Positions 17,190 through 25,433 of a DNA stretch of 64,000 bases are shown piece after piece. Made by a program: the position numbers and the translations under genes. Every line of letters starts with the position of its first letter. Within the stretch, counting starts at the first letter, position 1. Source of the stretch: Methylobacterium sp. Leaf117 (GTDB taxonomy: Bacteria; Pseudomonadota; Alphaproteobacteria; Rhizobiales; Beijerinckiaceae); NCBI RefSeq assembly GCF_001422985.1, contig NZ_LMNL01000023.1, positions 196,516 through 260,515 on the forward strand, in the 5' to 3' direction. Below the pieces are notes generated by a model, which saw only the letters and a program-made list of their open reading frames with translations, had not been told where the DNA came from and did no database searches.

Positions 17190-18290
17190 TTACCGCCCTG
17201 GGCTGAAGCGCAGCGGAACGGTCACGGCCAAGCTGCTCAGAGTGATGCCGGCGGGGGCGGGCGGAAGCGAGCCGCGTACGGTCGCCAGGGCTGCGCTGTC
17301 GATCGCACCGATGCCGCTGCTGCTGGCAAGGCCCGCACTCAGAACCTGCCCGGAGCGGGACACGGTGAATCGCACCACAGCGACGCCACCGCTGGTCCCC
17401 GCCGCCGCATTGGCGTTCATCCGGCCGCGAATGGCGGAGCTCAGCATACCCTGCCAAGCGCGTAGGGCGTTCGGGTCGTTGCCACCAGCGGCAGCGCCGG
17501 CACTGCTCTGACGGGACGCGGACGCGGAGTTCTGCTGCGCGCGCCCCTCGCTTGCCGTCGCCGCCGCACGGCGGGCCGCTTCCTTAGCAGCCTTGGCCTT
17601 CGCCTCTTTGGCGGCTTCGCGCCGCGCGTCGGCTATTGCTTCGCGCCGCTCCTCTTGCTCTGCCTTCAGGCGAGCCTCACGGTCGGCCTTGCGCTTCGCC
17701 TCCCGCTTGGCTTCGAGGATCTTGGCCGGGTCGGGCTTAGGCTTCTCGATTTCCGTTGGCTTGGGAGCGACAGCGACGGTGGGTGGCGGCGGTGCCAGCG
17801 CGGGCGCTTCGGGCGCCGACGAGGTGATGACCTGATCCTCCGGCGGCGGTTCCGCCACCGCCTCCACCGGTGGCTGCACCGGCGCATCCGTTGGGTCGGC
17901 CATCGTGGTGGCTTCCGGGGCGACGGGTGTCGCGTCCGGTGGCGGCGGCATGGTGGCTTCCGGTGGGGCGACCTCCGTCGTCTCCATCGGTTTCACCACC
18001 GGCTCGGCTTCCGGTGTTTCGACGGGGTTCGCTTCGGGCGGAGCCGGGCTCGACGCGGCTTGCTCGGCTGGCGACTGTGTATCTGCGTCCGTCATCTGCG
18101 GGGCGAGATCGATCGTGACGATGTTTTCGCCAGGAGGTGCCGTTGGCGCGGCGCCGAACACCATCATGCCGACGAGAGCTGCGATGTGCAGCGCGAGAGC
18201 GACCAGGAAGGCATAGGCGAGGCCGGATGGGCCTTGCCGCTCCGGGCCGCGTGTCGTTGCGAAGGCGCTCGGGGGTTGAAGGACACTCAT
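17190..18290 (-). CDS. tonB: TonB-family energy transducer
   Basis: Inner-membrane-anchored protein that spans the periplasm and energises outer-membrane receptors using ExbBD. One N-terminal TM segment (GLAYAFLVALALHIAALVGMMVF) is followed by a Pro/Glu/Ala-rich region (about 50-190), a charged Lys/Arg/Ala helix (about 190-255) and a TonB C-terminal domain (VAVVRFTVSRSGQVL, SSGIGAIDSAAL, PLRFSPGR). The C-terminus fits TonB better than alphaproteobacterial TolA, and the adjacent channel protein is ExbB-like, so I call TonB. The long helical arm is TolA-like, so TolA remains possible. It starts four bases after exbD. Confidence 0.78.
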   Translation of the reverse strand: MSVLQPPSAFATTRGPERQGPSGLAYAFLVALALHIAALVGMMVFGAAPTAPPGENIVTIDLAPQMTDADTQSPAEQAASSPAPPEANPVETPEAEPVVKPMETTEVAPPEATMPPPPDATPVAPEATTMADPTDAPVQPPVEAVAEPPPEDQVITSSAPEAPALAPPPPTVAVAPKPTEIEKPKPDPAKILEAKREAKRKADREARLKAEQEERREAIADARREAAKEAKAKAAKEAARRAAATASEGRAQQNSASASRQSSAGAAAGGNDPNALRAWQGMLSSAIRGRMNANAAAGTSGGVAVVRFTVSRSGQVLSAGLASSSGIGAIDSAALATVRGSLPPAPAGITLSSLAVTVPLRFSPGR

Positions 18291-18294
18291 GAGA

Positions 18295-18792
18295 TCAGCG
18301 TGGCGTTCCGCTGGCGGCGGCAGGAGCAGGGGCCGCCGGTGCGGAGGGCAGCGCGCCGCCGGGTGATTGCGCGATCAGCGAGACCTTGGAGAATCCCGCC
18401 TGTCCGACGAGCCCCATTACTTCCATGACCCGACCATAGGAGACGTCGCGATCCCCGCGGACCAGCATGACCTGGTTGGGATCCTGTGCTGCCAATGTCC
18501 GCAGACGTGGCAGGATCGTATCCGGGAACAATTCTTCCTTGGCGAGATAGGGCTTGCCATCTTTATCGATGGAGATCTCGAGCGGTTTCTGGGCCTGCGC
18601 CACCTTCTGAGCGGTCGTTTTCGGGAGCTGTACCGGCACGCCCGTCGTCATCAGGGGCGCGGCTACCATGAAGATGATGAGCAGCACGAGCATGACGTCG
18701 ACCATCGGGGTGACGTTGATCTCGGACATCGGCGCCGCGTCGAGGCCATCCTCGTCATCGCCGCCGCCGGCGCGGATCGAACCCATTGCCAT
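18295..18792 (-). CDS. exbD: Biopolymer transport protein ExbD
   Basis: Single-TM partner of ExbB in the proton-driven motor that energises TonB. The 165-aa protein has the ExbD/TolR opening MSEINVTPMVDVMLVLLIIFMVAAPL, with the essential Asp in the TM helix. The periplasmic domain includes VPVQLPKTTA and the late motif RGDRDVSYGRVMEVM. An Ala/Pro-rich tail (about 145-165) is an extra. ATG 18792 has a good ribosome binding site (GGAGGG). exbB lies 155 bases upstream, an unusually wide spacer, and tonB follows four bases downstream. Confidence 0.88.
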   Translation of the reverse strand: MAMGSIRAGGGDDEDGLDAAPMSEINVTPMVDVMLVLLIIFMVAAPLMTTGVPVQLPKTTAQKVAQAQKPLEISIDKDGKPYLAKEELFPDTILPRLRTLAAQDPNQVMLVRGDRDVSYGRVMEVMGLVGQAGFSKVSLIAQSPGGALPSAPAAPAPAAASGTPR

Positions 18793-18947
18793 CGTGAAGC
18801 GGCCCTCCGGGGCCAGGGTGGACGACCGTAAGCCGGCCCATCGCAGAGATTGCTGTGTCTGAATCGGCGCTGTCGCGGCACCGAAACGGCTCTGAATTGA
18901 ACTGGAACCCGATCAGGCCCGAGAGATCACCGCTGCAATCCTCATCG

Positions 18948-19640
18948 TCATTCCGCTGCGGCGGCGCGTCCGTGGACAGTCCGGTCGCGGGCGAGTCGGT
19001 TGCCGAGAATTCCGATGGTCGAAATGAAGCTCGACTGAACCCGGCCGACATCGTTGATGAGCTTGTTGTAGGCCATGACCGCCGGAATGGCGACGATGAG
19101 GCCGATGGCCGTTGCGAACAGTGCCTCGGCGATGCCGGGGGCTACGACGGCGAGGGAGGTATCCTGGCTCTTCGCGATCGACGAGAACGAATTCATGATG
19201 CCCCAGACCGTGCCGAACAGACCGATGAACGGCGCCGTCGAGCCGGCGGTGGCCAGCAACGGTAGGCCGGTCTGCAAGCGCTTGATGCGTGAGGTCAGGG
19301 CAGCCCGCATCGCGCGCTCGATGCGATCGCGCCGCTCGGCACGGGTCTCGGTGGCATCCTGATCGCGCCAAGCCTCGACGGCCGCTCCCGTGATCTGGGC
19401 GTCGATGCCACCACCGGAGGCTTCCAGCGCGCCTCCGGAGCGCACCAGGGCATCGAAGGCGCGAGCCTGACGCTTGGCGGCCGCAACCCGTACGATCTTC
19501 TCGAACACGACGGTCCAGCACGCGATCGAGGCGATCACGAGCAGGAGCATGACGCCTTTCACGATCGGATCGGCCTGCAGGAACAGTCCGAAGAAGGATA
19601 AGTCGTGGGTGACTCCGGCCGGCGCGGCTGTCGGATCCAT
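18948..19640 (-). CDS. exbB: TonB-system energizer ExbB
   Basis: Three-TM proton-channel protein of the MotA/TolQ/ExbB family, 230 aa. TM1 is in [31 protein letters not shown], and TM2/TM3 carry [24 protein letters not shown] and [28 protein letters not shown]. The segment [21 protein letters not shown] is characteristic of ExbB; TolQ has a different, shorter linker there. This is the main reason for assigning the operon to the TonB rather than the Tol system. An exported protein gene lies about 50 bases upstream on the same strand. Confidence 0.85.
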   Translation of the reverse strand: MDPTAAPAGVTHDLSFFGLFLQADPIVKGVMLLLVIASIACWTVVFEKIVRVAAAKRQARAFDALVRSGGALEASGGGIDAQITGAAVEAWRDQDATETRAERRDRIERAMRAALTSRIKRLQTGLPLLATAGSTAPFIGLFGTVWGIMNSFSSIAKSQDTSLAVVAPGIAEALFATAIGLIVAIPAVMAYNKLINDVGRVQSSFISTIGILGNRLARDRTVHGRAAAAE

Positions 19641-19693
19641 GGCGGGCTCTCTCGGTACGTGCGGGTTTCTGACGATAGGAAGAAGGGCGCCGC

Positions 19694-20167
19694 TCAGCGC
19701 GTGAACGTCGCTGCCGTTTTGCTCTCGGTCTCGATCCGCTCGAGGCAGGTTTCGCGACTGGCGTCGCCGCCCTCACAGGAGAGCACATCGTTGAGAAGGA
19801 CCCGGCTGATCTTCGGGCAGGCAATCGCAGGGAAGTCGAACAGGCGAACCATCGTCTTGCGGTCCTGAACGGGGCCGAGTTCCACGGCCAAGCGCTTTTG
19901 AGCGATCCCGTCATTGTCGAACGCGAAGAGATCGACCTTCAAGGATTTCAGTGCCTGGCCTCGGCTGTTATCGACCAGGAGGTAGGTCCGGCACGACTCA
20001 CCCGCCGGTTCCAGGCGGTTCAATTCCAGCTTCAGAACAGGTCCCTTGCTGTCCTGTGCTGCGGCCTTGTCCTGAGCCATCGCCACGCCGCCGAAGCCGG
20101 CGAGCATCGTCAGGGAGGCGAGGCCTGACACGAGGTGCCGCGCTGCACATGTCTTGATACTTTGCAA
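19694..20167 (-). CDS. Exported protein upstream of exbB, unknown
   Basis: Secreted protein of about 157 aa. Starting at TTG 20167, a signal peptide (HLVSGLASLTMLAGFGGVAMAQ) is preceded by GGAGAACGGCC as ribosome binding site; GTG 20185 is an alternative. The mature domain (from DKAAAQDSKG) has beta-rich segments KLELNRLEP, CRTYLLVDN and LKVDLFAFDNDG, four cysteines (in ESCRTY, IACPK, LSCEG and ETCLE) and the pattern DFPAIACPKISRVLLND. I do not recognise a named family. Its position, 53 bases before exbB on the same strand, suggests a role in the same envelope process. Confidence 0.75.
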   Translation of the reverse strand: MQSIKTCAARHLVSGLASLTMLAGFGGVAMAQDKAAAQDSKGPVLKLELNRLEPAGESCRTYLLVDNSRGQALKSLKVDLFAFDNDGIAQKRLAVELGPVQDRKTMVRLFDFPAIACPKISRVLLNDVLSCEGGDASRETCLERIETESKTAATFTR

Positions 20168-20539
20168 AGGCCGTTCTCCGATCACGCCGTGCACTCCATT
20201 CAAGGGGCCCGTCGCCCTCCGCGACGCTCCCGACGCCTGCACGCGGTTCCGGCTCGACAATCAGTCGTGACAGACCGGAATGGCACGGGTTCGATTCGAC
20301 ATGCGCCATAGAACGAGGTCGAAAGACCGCGTTCGGGGCGCTCGTCGTGCGAGGCCGGCATATCCGAGATCGTGACCGTAGATCAAGGTCAGGGCCGAAT
20401 ATCAGAGGAATTCCAAACTGTTACTCGTCGGCCTTCCAATGTCCAAGCTTACGCTGTGCCACGATATCCTGAAGCAAGATTCCGAGAATACCCAACCCTC
20501 TGCCAAGTCAGGCAGATGACGCATCCCGGCCAGACCCGG

Positions 20540-20563
20540 GATGCATCAAGCCCTTGATGCATC
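20540..20563. repeat. Perfect inverted repeat with GATGCATC cores
   Basis: GATGCATCAAG and its exact complement CTTGATGCATC are separated by two bases. A third partial copy, CTTGATGCA, lies at 20569-20577. A second nested pair, GCATCCCGG (20521-20529) and CCGGGATGC (20536-20544), overlaps the left side. The block sits just before the hsp20 promoter and could be an operator. Confidence 0.8.
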
Positions 20564-20568
20564 AGACC

Positions 20569-20597
20569 CTTGATGCACCCAGCAGCCACCTCCATAT
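20569..20597 (+). promoter_or_regulatory. Sigma32 (RpoH)-like promoter of hsp20
   Basis: CTTGATG, 14 bases, then CTCCATAT. This matches the heat-shock sigma consensus CTTGAAA - 13 to 15 bases - CCCCATNT at 12 of its 14 fixed positions. It lies 110 bases before the predicted GTG start of hsp20, leaving a leader of about 100 bases. Confidence 0.55.
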
Positions 20598-20706
20598 CGC
20601 TGTGACCGGTGAGCGATCTCCGGGAGGGGTGCTGCGCAGGCGGGCCCCGATCACCGAAGTGCCTCATGAAACAATGTTTCGGGCTTCGCTGGAAGGACAT
20701 GCGTTT

Positions 20707-21144
20707 GTGACGACTCGGCCCTCTCCGTTCGGACATCCCTTTCTTCTCGGTTTCGACGAAATCGAGCAGGCCCTCGACCGCGTGTCGAAGGCGGCTAATG
20801 ACGGCTATCCGCCCTATAACATCGAGCGGCTGCCACGCACCGAGCAACAGCCAGAGCGTCTTCGCATCACCCTCGCAGTCGCAGGCTTCACCCGCGATCA
20901 ACTCGATGTGATGCTCGAGGAGAGCCAACTCGTGGTGCGGGGTCGGCAGGTGGACGACAAGACCCGGCAGTTCCTCCATCGCGGCATCGCAGCGCGACAG
21001 TTTCAGCGGGCCTTCCTGCTTGCCGACGGCATGGAGGTGATGGGTGCCGATCTATCCAACGGCCTGCTTTCCATCGACCTGACCCGGCCTGAGCCGGACC
21101 GGATCGTGCGCAAGATCGCCATCGCATCCCGCGACGAGGTGTGA
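20707..21144 (+). CDS. Hsp20 family small heat-shock protein
   Basis: ATP-independent chaperone of the alpha-crystallin family, about 145 aa, that holds unfolding proteins in the cytoplasm. The alpha-crystallin domain runs from YPPYNIERL through LRITLAVAGFTRDQLDVMLEESQLVVRG to LLSIDLTRPEPD. The region GIAARQFQRAFLLADGMEVMGADLSNG holds the AFLL strand and the G-L motif of the family. I chose GTG 20707 (MTTRPSPFGHP) because AAGGA lies nine bases upstream. The frame is open to 20554, but the extra residues have no sHsp features. DUF1150 follows, the usual neighbour of this sHsp type in Rhizobiales. Confidence 0.9.
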   Translation: MTTRPSPFGHPFLLGFDEIEQALDRVSKAANDGYPPYNIERLPRTEQQPERLRITLAVAGFTRDQLDVMLEESQLVVRGRQVDDKTRQFLHRGIAARQFQRAFLLADGMEVMGADLSNGLLSIDLTRPEPDRIVRKIAIASRDEV

Positions 21145-21220
21145 TGTCGGGGGCTTTAACGCATATAGACCACCGGGAAGCGATCCCGGTGTACCGCTCT
21201 GCCAAGAAGGAGGGCAGTCC

Positions 21221-21505
21221 ATGACCGAGTTCAACACCAATCCGATCACCGAGGCCGATCTCGACCCGGCCGAGTTCAACGCGGCCGATCTGGCGGCTTT
21301 GGGTGAGGGGCACATTGCCTATGTGCGCGCTATCCGATCCGATGAGGTGAAGCGCATCTTCCCGCAGGCTCCCGATCTCACGCCTGGTCTCGACCTGTTC
21401 GCTCTCCTGTCCGCCAGCGGCGCGCCGATCCTGTTGGCCGATTCGCGCGATGCGATCGTGGCCAATGCGGCAGCCAACGATCTGTACACGGTCAGTCTTC
21501 ACTAG
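21221..21505 (+). CDS. DUF1150 family protein
   Basis: Small acidic protein of 94 aa. The pattern LAALGEGHIAYVRAIRSDEV and the C-terminal GAPILLADSRDAIVANAAANDLYTVSLH are characteristic of DUF1150. The family is typical of Alphaproteobacteria and commonly sits directly after a small heat-shock gene, as here (76 bases downstream). Its function is not known; co-expression with the chaperone is the inference. ATG 21221 has AGGAGGGCAG upstream, a strong ribosome binding site. Its TAG overlaps the stop codon of the convergent hydrolase gene. Confidence 0.9.
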   Translation: MTEFNTNPITEADLDPAEFNAADLAALGEGHIAYVRAIRSDEVKRIFPQAPDLTPGLDLFALLSASGAPILLADSRDAIVANAAANDLYTVSLH

Positions 21506-22281
21506 GCTGACATATCGGTCACTGCCCTAACCAGCCGTGCGAGATCTTGCGGTCGGGACAGGCGGTGGTCTCCGTCGGCGATGAGGGTGAGCAGCGTGCC
21601 GGCCTTCGGCAGGGATTGGACCACCTTCAAGGCGTGCGGATAGGGAACATCGGGATCGTCCATGCCCTGCAGGATGTGAACGGGACAGCCTGGATCGAAG
21701 GCATTGCCAAGCAAGCGGTGCCTTCGTCCGTCCGCGATGAGGGCTTTGGTAATCGGCACCGGGGACGGATCATAGGCGCTGGGCCTGAACCAAGCCCCGT
21801 CTCGTTCGATCGTGGCGCGGATATCCGGGCTGAAACGCTCCCAGAGCAGGTCCTGTGTGAAATCCAGCGCCGGGGCTATGAGAACGAGCCCCGATGGCGG
21901 CCTCTGCTGTTGCGTGAGTGCCTGCGCGATAAGGCAGGCGATCCACCCACCCATCGATGATCCGACCAGCAGCGGGCGCTTCGGCGCGAAGGTTTCGATT
22001 ACCGCCTGGGCGTCCGCAAGCCACGTCGAAAGGGTAGACTCGGCAAAAACACCGTCCGATTCACCGTGCCCAGTATAATCGAATCGGAGGAATGCACGTC
22101 CATTCCGTTCGGCCCAAGCATCGAGCGCCATCGCCTTCGTCGCGCCCATATCGGAGCGGAAGCCTCCGAGCCAGACGATCGGGGAGCCATCGCCGGCCCG
22201 GCATCGCACCGCGATTCGTCGTGCCTTTCCCCCTTCGCCGACGACGATGAATTCGGGAGCTTCGCCCTGCGCAGACGTCAT
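21502..22281 (-). CDS. Alpha/beta hydrolase
   Basis: Protein of 259 aa with a standard alpha/beta-hydrolase fold: strand and oxyanion region VWLGGFRSDMGATKA, FDYTGHGESDG, nucleophile elbow LLVGSSMGGW (Ser), a late Asp in LQGMDDPDVPY, and the catalytic His in LIADGDHRLSRPQDL. The GGFRSDM and YTGHGESDG motifs resemble the ABHD10/palmitoyl-thioesterase-like subgroup of small esterases. The substrate is unknown. The gene overlaps the stop of DUF1150 by four bases in convergent orientation and diverges from the GT4 gene. Confidence 0.88.
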   Translation of the reverse strand: MTSAQGEAPEFIVVGEGGKARRIAVRCRAGDGSPIVWLGGFRSDMGATKAMALDAWAERNGRAFLRFDYTGHGESDGVFAESTLSTWLADAQAVIETFAPKRPLLVGSSMGGWIACLIAQALTQQQRPPSGLVLIAPALDFTQDLLWERFSPDIRATIERDGAWFRPSAYDPSPVPITKALIADGRRHRLLGNAFDPGCPVHILQGMDDPDVPYPHALKVVQSLPKAGTLLTLIADGDHRLSRPQDLARLVRAVTDMSA

Positions 22282-22463
22282 TTCTCAACCTTGGCTCGAC
22301 GGTGCCTCGAACTGAATGCATCGCTTTCGCATTTCGTTTACCGAGCCGTAAAGCGCAGCGTTCAAGCTGCGTCCATGACCGATACGCCGGACGGACGCTG
22401 CCACTTTCGGGAAGACTACCCGAAATCGTCTCTCGAACTTCGGGCCGTCTCGGCGCGCGTATT

Positions 22464-23696
22464 ATGAACGGCGAGGTCCGCGGCGGATTTCCGAGCGAGC
22501 GCGCGCCGCTATCCGGTGCCACCATCCTGCAGATCATCCCCGAACTGGACGCAGGCGGTGCCGAGCGTACGACCGTCGATGTCGCCGCAGCTCTCGCAGC
22601 CGCCGGTGCCCGAGCCCTGGTGGCCACCGAGGGCGGGCGCCTGGTGGGCGAGTTGCAGGCGAAGGGAGGGGTCTGGCTTCCCTTCCCGGCGGCTTCGAAG
22701 AACCCATTCGCCATGGCGTTGAATGTCGGGCGGCTCGCGCGGCTTTGCCGGCGTGAGGGGGTGCAGATTGTCCACGCTCGTTCGCGGGCGCCGGCCTGGG
22801 TGGCGCTCGGTGCCGCTCGCCGCATGAAGCTTCCCTTCGTCACCACTTATCACGGGAGTTATTCCGGCCGGACGGGCGTCAAGGTCCTGTACAACTCCGT
22901 GATGGCGCGCGGCGATGTCGTCATCGCCAACTCGCATTATACCGCGGCCCTGATCCGCTCTCTGCATCCGGAGCAGGCAGGCGACCGGATCCGGGTCATC
23001 CATCGCGGAACCGATCTCTCCCTGTTTACGCCTGCCGCGGTCCTCCCGGCCCGGGTCGAGGCTCTGCGACGGGCCTGGGGTGTCGCCCCTCACGAGCGCG
23101 TTGTGCTGTTGGCTGCGCGCTTAACCGCGTGGAAGGGACAGCGCGTCCTCATCGAGGCAGCAGCCCTGATGCGGGACCGGGGCGTCACCGACGTCGCGAT
23201 CGTGCTGGCCGGCGATCCGCAGGGGCGCGTCGCCTACGAGCGCGAACTCGACGCCCTCGTCGCCGCCCGCGGCCTGCGGGGCATCGTGCATCGGGTCGGG
23301 CATTGCGCCGACATGCCCGCAGCGTTCCGGGCAGCCTCCGTCGTTGCGGTCCCATCGGTGGAGCCGGAGGCTTTCGGACGCTCGGCGGTTGAGGCGCAGG
23401 CGCTCGGGACGCCCGTCATCGTGTCGGATCTCGGTGCCGTGCCGGAGACCGTGCTGTCGCCGCCGGAGGTGCCGACCTCGCAGCGGACGGGATGGCGGGT
23501 TCCTCCCGGTGATGCAGCGGCTTTGGCCGATGCCCTCTGCGAAGCGCTCTCGCTCGGTGCGAGTGCCCGTGATGCCATGACCCGTCGCGGACGGGTGCAT
23601 GTGGAAGCCCATTTTTCGTTGGAGGGGATGGTGGGCGATACGCTCGCGGTCTACGCAGACCTCCTTGCGAAGCAGGCGCTTGCGAGGCACCGATGA
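22464..23696 (+). CDS. Glycosyltransferase family 4 protein
   Basis: GT-B fold glycosyltransferase of 410 aa. The N-terminal acceptor domain opens with ILQIIPELDAGGAERTTVDVA, the glycine-rich GGAER motif being typical of GT4. The C-terminal donor domain includes LLAARLTAWKGQRVLIEAA and the nucleotide-sugar site EPEAFGRSAVEAQALGTPVIVSD. Related proteins act in lipopolysaccharide or exopolysaccharide assembly; donor and acceptor cannot be told here. ATG 22464 was chosen because the frame upstream (to 22302) has no family features. It is followed, 168 bases on, by infC with no evident link. Confidence 0.9.
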   Translation: MNGEVRGGFPSERAPLSGATILQIIPELDAGGAERTTVDVAAALAAAGARALVATEGGRLVGELQAKGGVWLPFPAASKNPFAMALNVGRLARLCRREGVQIVHARSRAPAWVALGAARRMKLPFVTTYHGSYSGRTGVKVLYNSVMARGDVVIANSHYTAALIRSLHPEQAGDRIRVIHRGTDLSLFTPAAVLPARVEALRRAWGVAPHERVVLLAARLTAWKGQRVLIEAAALMRDRGVTDVAIVLAGDPQGRVAYERELDALVAARGLRGIVHRVGHCADMPAAFRAASVVAVPSVEPEAFGRSAVEAQALGTPVIVSDLGAVPETVLSPPEVPTSQRTGWRVPPGDAAALADALCEALSLGASARDAMTRRGRVHVEAHFSLEGMVGDTLAVYADLLAKQALARHR

Positions 23697-23850
23697 CCGC
23701 GTCGGACCCGATGAACCAAACGGCGACGACCGTGTTGACTTGCACGAGACTTTCGCCAAGGTGTCGCAACGAATTTCGCGAGCGATGGGTGGCCAGGATC
23801 GACCCCAAACGGGGCTTGGGTTCGCGGGCTGCCGTTTCGTCGTTTCACTA

Positions 23851-23866
23851 GGAGAACAAAGCCATT
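23851..23866 (+). promoter_or_regulatory. infC ribosome binding site and ATT start
   Basis: AGGAG is followed by nine bases and then ATT (23864-23866). The first in-frame ATG (23876) would be 21 bases from the Shine-Dalgarno, too far. A rare AUU start is the known hallmark of infC, used for autoregulation by IF-3. Confidence 0.75.
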
Positions 23867-24406
23867 CGTAGACCTATGAGAGCTATGCCGGCCCCGCAGA
23901 AGGACGGGCCGCGCGCCAACCGGGATATCCGTGGCGTTCGCGAAGTGCAGCTCATCGACGACACCGGGCAGAACCGTGGCGTCGTCGCCTTCTTCGACGC
24001 CATCGCCTTGGCCGAGGAGGCAGGCCTCGATCTCGTCGAGATCGCTCCGAACTCCGTTCCTCCCGTCTGTAAGCTTCTCGATTACGGCCGCTTCCGCTTC
24101 AACGAGCAGAAGAAGCAGAACGAAGCGCGCAAGAAGCAGAAGACGGTCGAGGTCAAGGAGATCAAGCTCCGTCCCGGCATCGACAAGCACGACTACGACA
24201 CCAAGATGAAGGCCGTGATTCGGTTCTTCGAGGAAGGTGATAAGGTCAAGGTGACCCTGCGCTTCCGCGGCCGTGAGATGGCGCACCAGGATATCGGGTT
24301 GCGCCTGCTCGAGCGGGTCAAGAACGAAACCCAGGAGATTGCCAAGGTCGAGAGCGAGCCGATGCTCGAGGGACGCCAGATGATCATGATCCTGGCACCG
24401 CGCTAA
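23864..24406 (+). CDS. infC: Translation initiation factor IF-3
   Basis: Binds the 30S subunit, prevents premature 50S joining and checks start codon and initiator tRNA. The 180-aa protein has the N-domain ([51 protein letters not shown]), a lysine-rich linker and the C-domain ([47 protein letters not shown]). I place the start at ATT 23864 (then [10 protein letters not shown]) because it alone has proper Shine-Dalgarno spacing; ATG 23876 is the alternative and removes four residues. rpmI and rplT do not follow; a terminator comes 30 bases after the stop. Confidence 0.95.
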   Translation: MRRPMRAMPAPQKDGPRANRDIRGVREVQLIDDTGQNRGVVAFFDAIALAEEAGLDLVEIAPNSVPPVCKLLDYGRFRFNEQKKQNEARKKQKTVEVKEIKLRPGIDKHDYDTKMKAVIRFFEEGDKVKVTLRFRGREMAHQDIGLRLLERVKNETQEIAKVESEPMLEGRQMIMILAPR

Positions 24407-24433
24407 AGCAGCCGTCTGAGGTGAGAATTGCTC

Positions 24434-24466
24434 AAGGCGTCGTTCCATCCGGAACGGCGCCTTTTT
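24434..24466 (+). terminator. Rho-independent terminator of infC
   Basis: Stem AAGGCGTCGTTCC / GGAACGGCGCCTT with one G-T pair and an ATCC loop, followed by TTT. It sits 28 bases after the infC stop codon. Confidence 0.9.
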
Positions 24467-24544
24467 GGTTGACTGAAGGAGCGACCAGCGAAGGCACGGT
24501 CGACCGCCTCTGTTCGAGCATCCGCAGCCACAAGGCCGGACTGC

Positions 24545-25234
24545 TTAGGCCGGATCGGCGGCGTTATGGCCGGTCGCGGGCAGGATGGTCAGGGGAGGCT
24601 GCTGTGTGCCCCCGCGACATCGGTAGAGAGCCTCGACGACTTTGGTTGCTTTGTCTGGCGGCGTGATCTCCGTCAAAGGCCGAGAGCGGCATATCCTTTA
24701 ACGCGCAGACCGTCAGCAAATCGGCATCCCGGTTGAGGTTACCATGTACTCCGATCGGCACTGCGGCGGCAAAGAGATGGGGCTACTTAACTGCCCAGCG
24801 CCAAGTCTCGTTTCCGCCGATGGACCAACCTGTCGGATAAATGCGGCTCGCATCGATCCTGTAGATGCCGCGCAGGTCGGCGAGCAACCGCTCGATCCGC
24901 TCCGTTTTCCACCGTCCACCGATCTGAAGGCTGCCCTTGGCCTGCGGCGAGAAAACGAAGAACGGTGTGCCCGGGTGCGAAGCGAGGGCTTTGGGCAATC
25001 CCCATAGCTTCACGAGATCCAGATCGTCGCCGAGGCTGCCCGCGCGGTGGAGATAAATCACGAGTGGCCATTCCTGGCGCGGCATCGCTGGGTAGCCGTG
25101 AGGTACGAACAGCAGATAGGAACAGCTGTCCGGTGCAGCCGCGGGATGTGCCATCTGCTCGCCTCGCGGATGTCATCGGCCCTCGCGTCGGCCCGTGCAG
25201 CGGCCAGGACGAGGCTACAGAGCACGACAAGCAT
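24545..25234 (-). pseudogene. Decayed secreted esterase (alpha/beta hydrolase)
   Basis: A once-exported esterase/depolymerase-like gene broken at three points. A signal peptide (MLVVLCSLVLAAARADARA, ATG 25234) is out of frame with the start of the enzyme (APDSCSYLLFVPHGYPA). The enzyme runs through the nucleophile motif GWSIGGNETWRWAVK to an in-frame TAG at 24783-24785. The same frame continues with PHLFAAAVPIGVHG and ALKDMPLSAFDGDH, where a Tyr codon in place of the TAG would be expected. Near 24660 a one-base shift moves to the frame KVVEALYRCRGG...LPATGHNAADPA, which carries the catalytic His and ends at 24545. The intact order of motifs across three frames shows a degraded single gene. 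Confidence 0.85.
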
Positions 25235-25433
25235 GCTTAATATCAGTCTCGGCTTGAGCCTTTCCCACTTCAGAGCTGCTGTAGGCCGATCCTCAGCGCG
25301 GGGGCGTGCCACAGTCTTCTGTGTAAGCGCGTGCCGAAATTCGTATGTCTGATCGGAAGGTATTCGCTGGCATAGAGTGCGAAATCGAAGGGACGACGCC
25401 GGAGACCGACGTTTCAGGCGCCGCCCGATCGAA

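Larger units (their letters stand above)
20168..20706. other. Intergenic region with palindromes and hsp20 promoter
   Basis: About 540 bases between the divergent exported-protein gene and hsp20. The half nearest hsp20 holds nested inverted repeats (20521-20577) and a sigma32-like promoter (listed separately). The rest (20200-20520) has short open frames on both strands but nothing convincing as a gene. Confidence 0.6.

Noticed and set aside
22302..22463. N-terminal extension of the GT4 protein
   Set aside because: The extra 54 residues carry no GT4 features; the family N-terminus begins shortly after ATG 22464.
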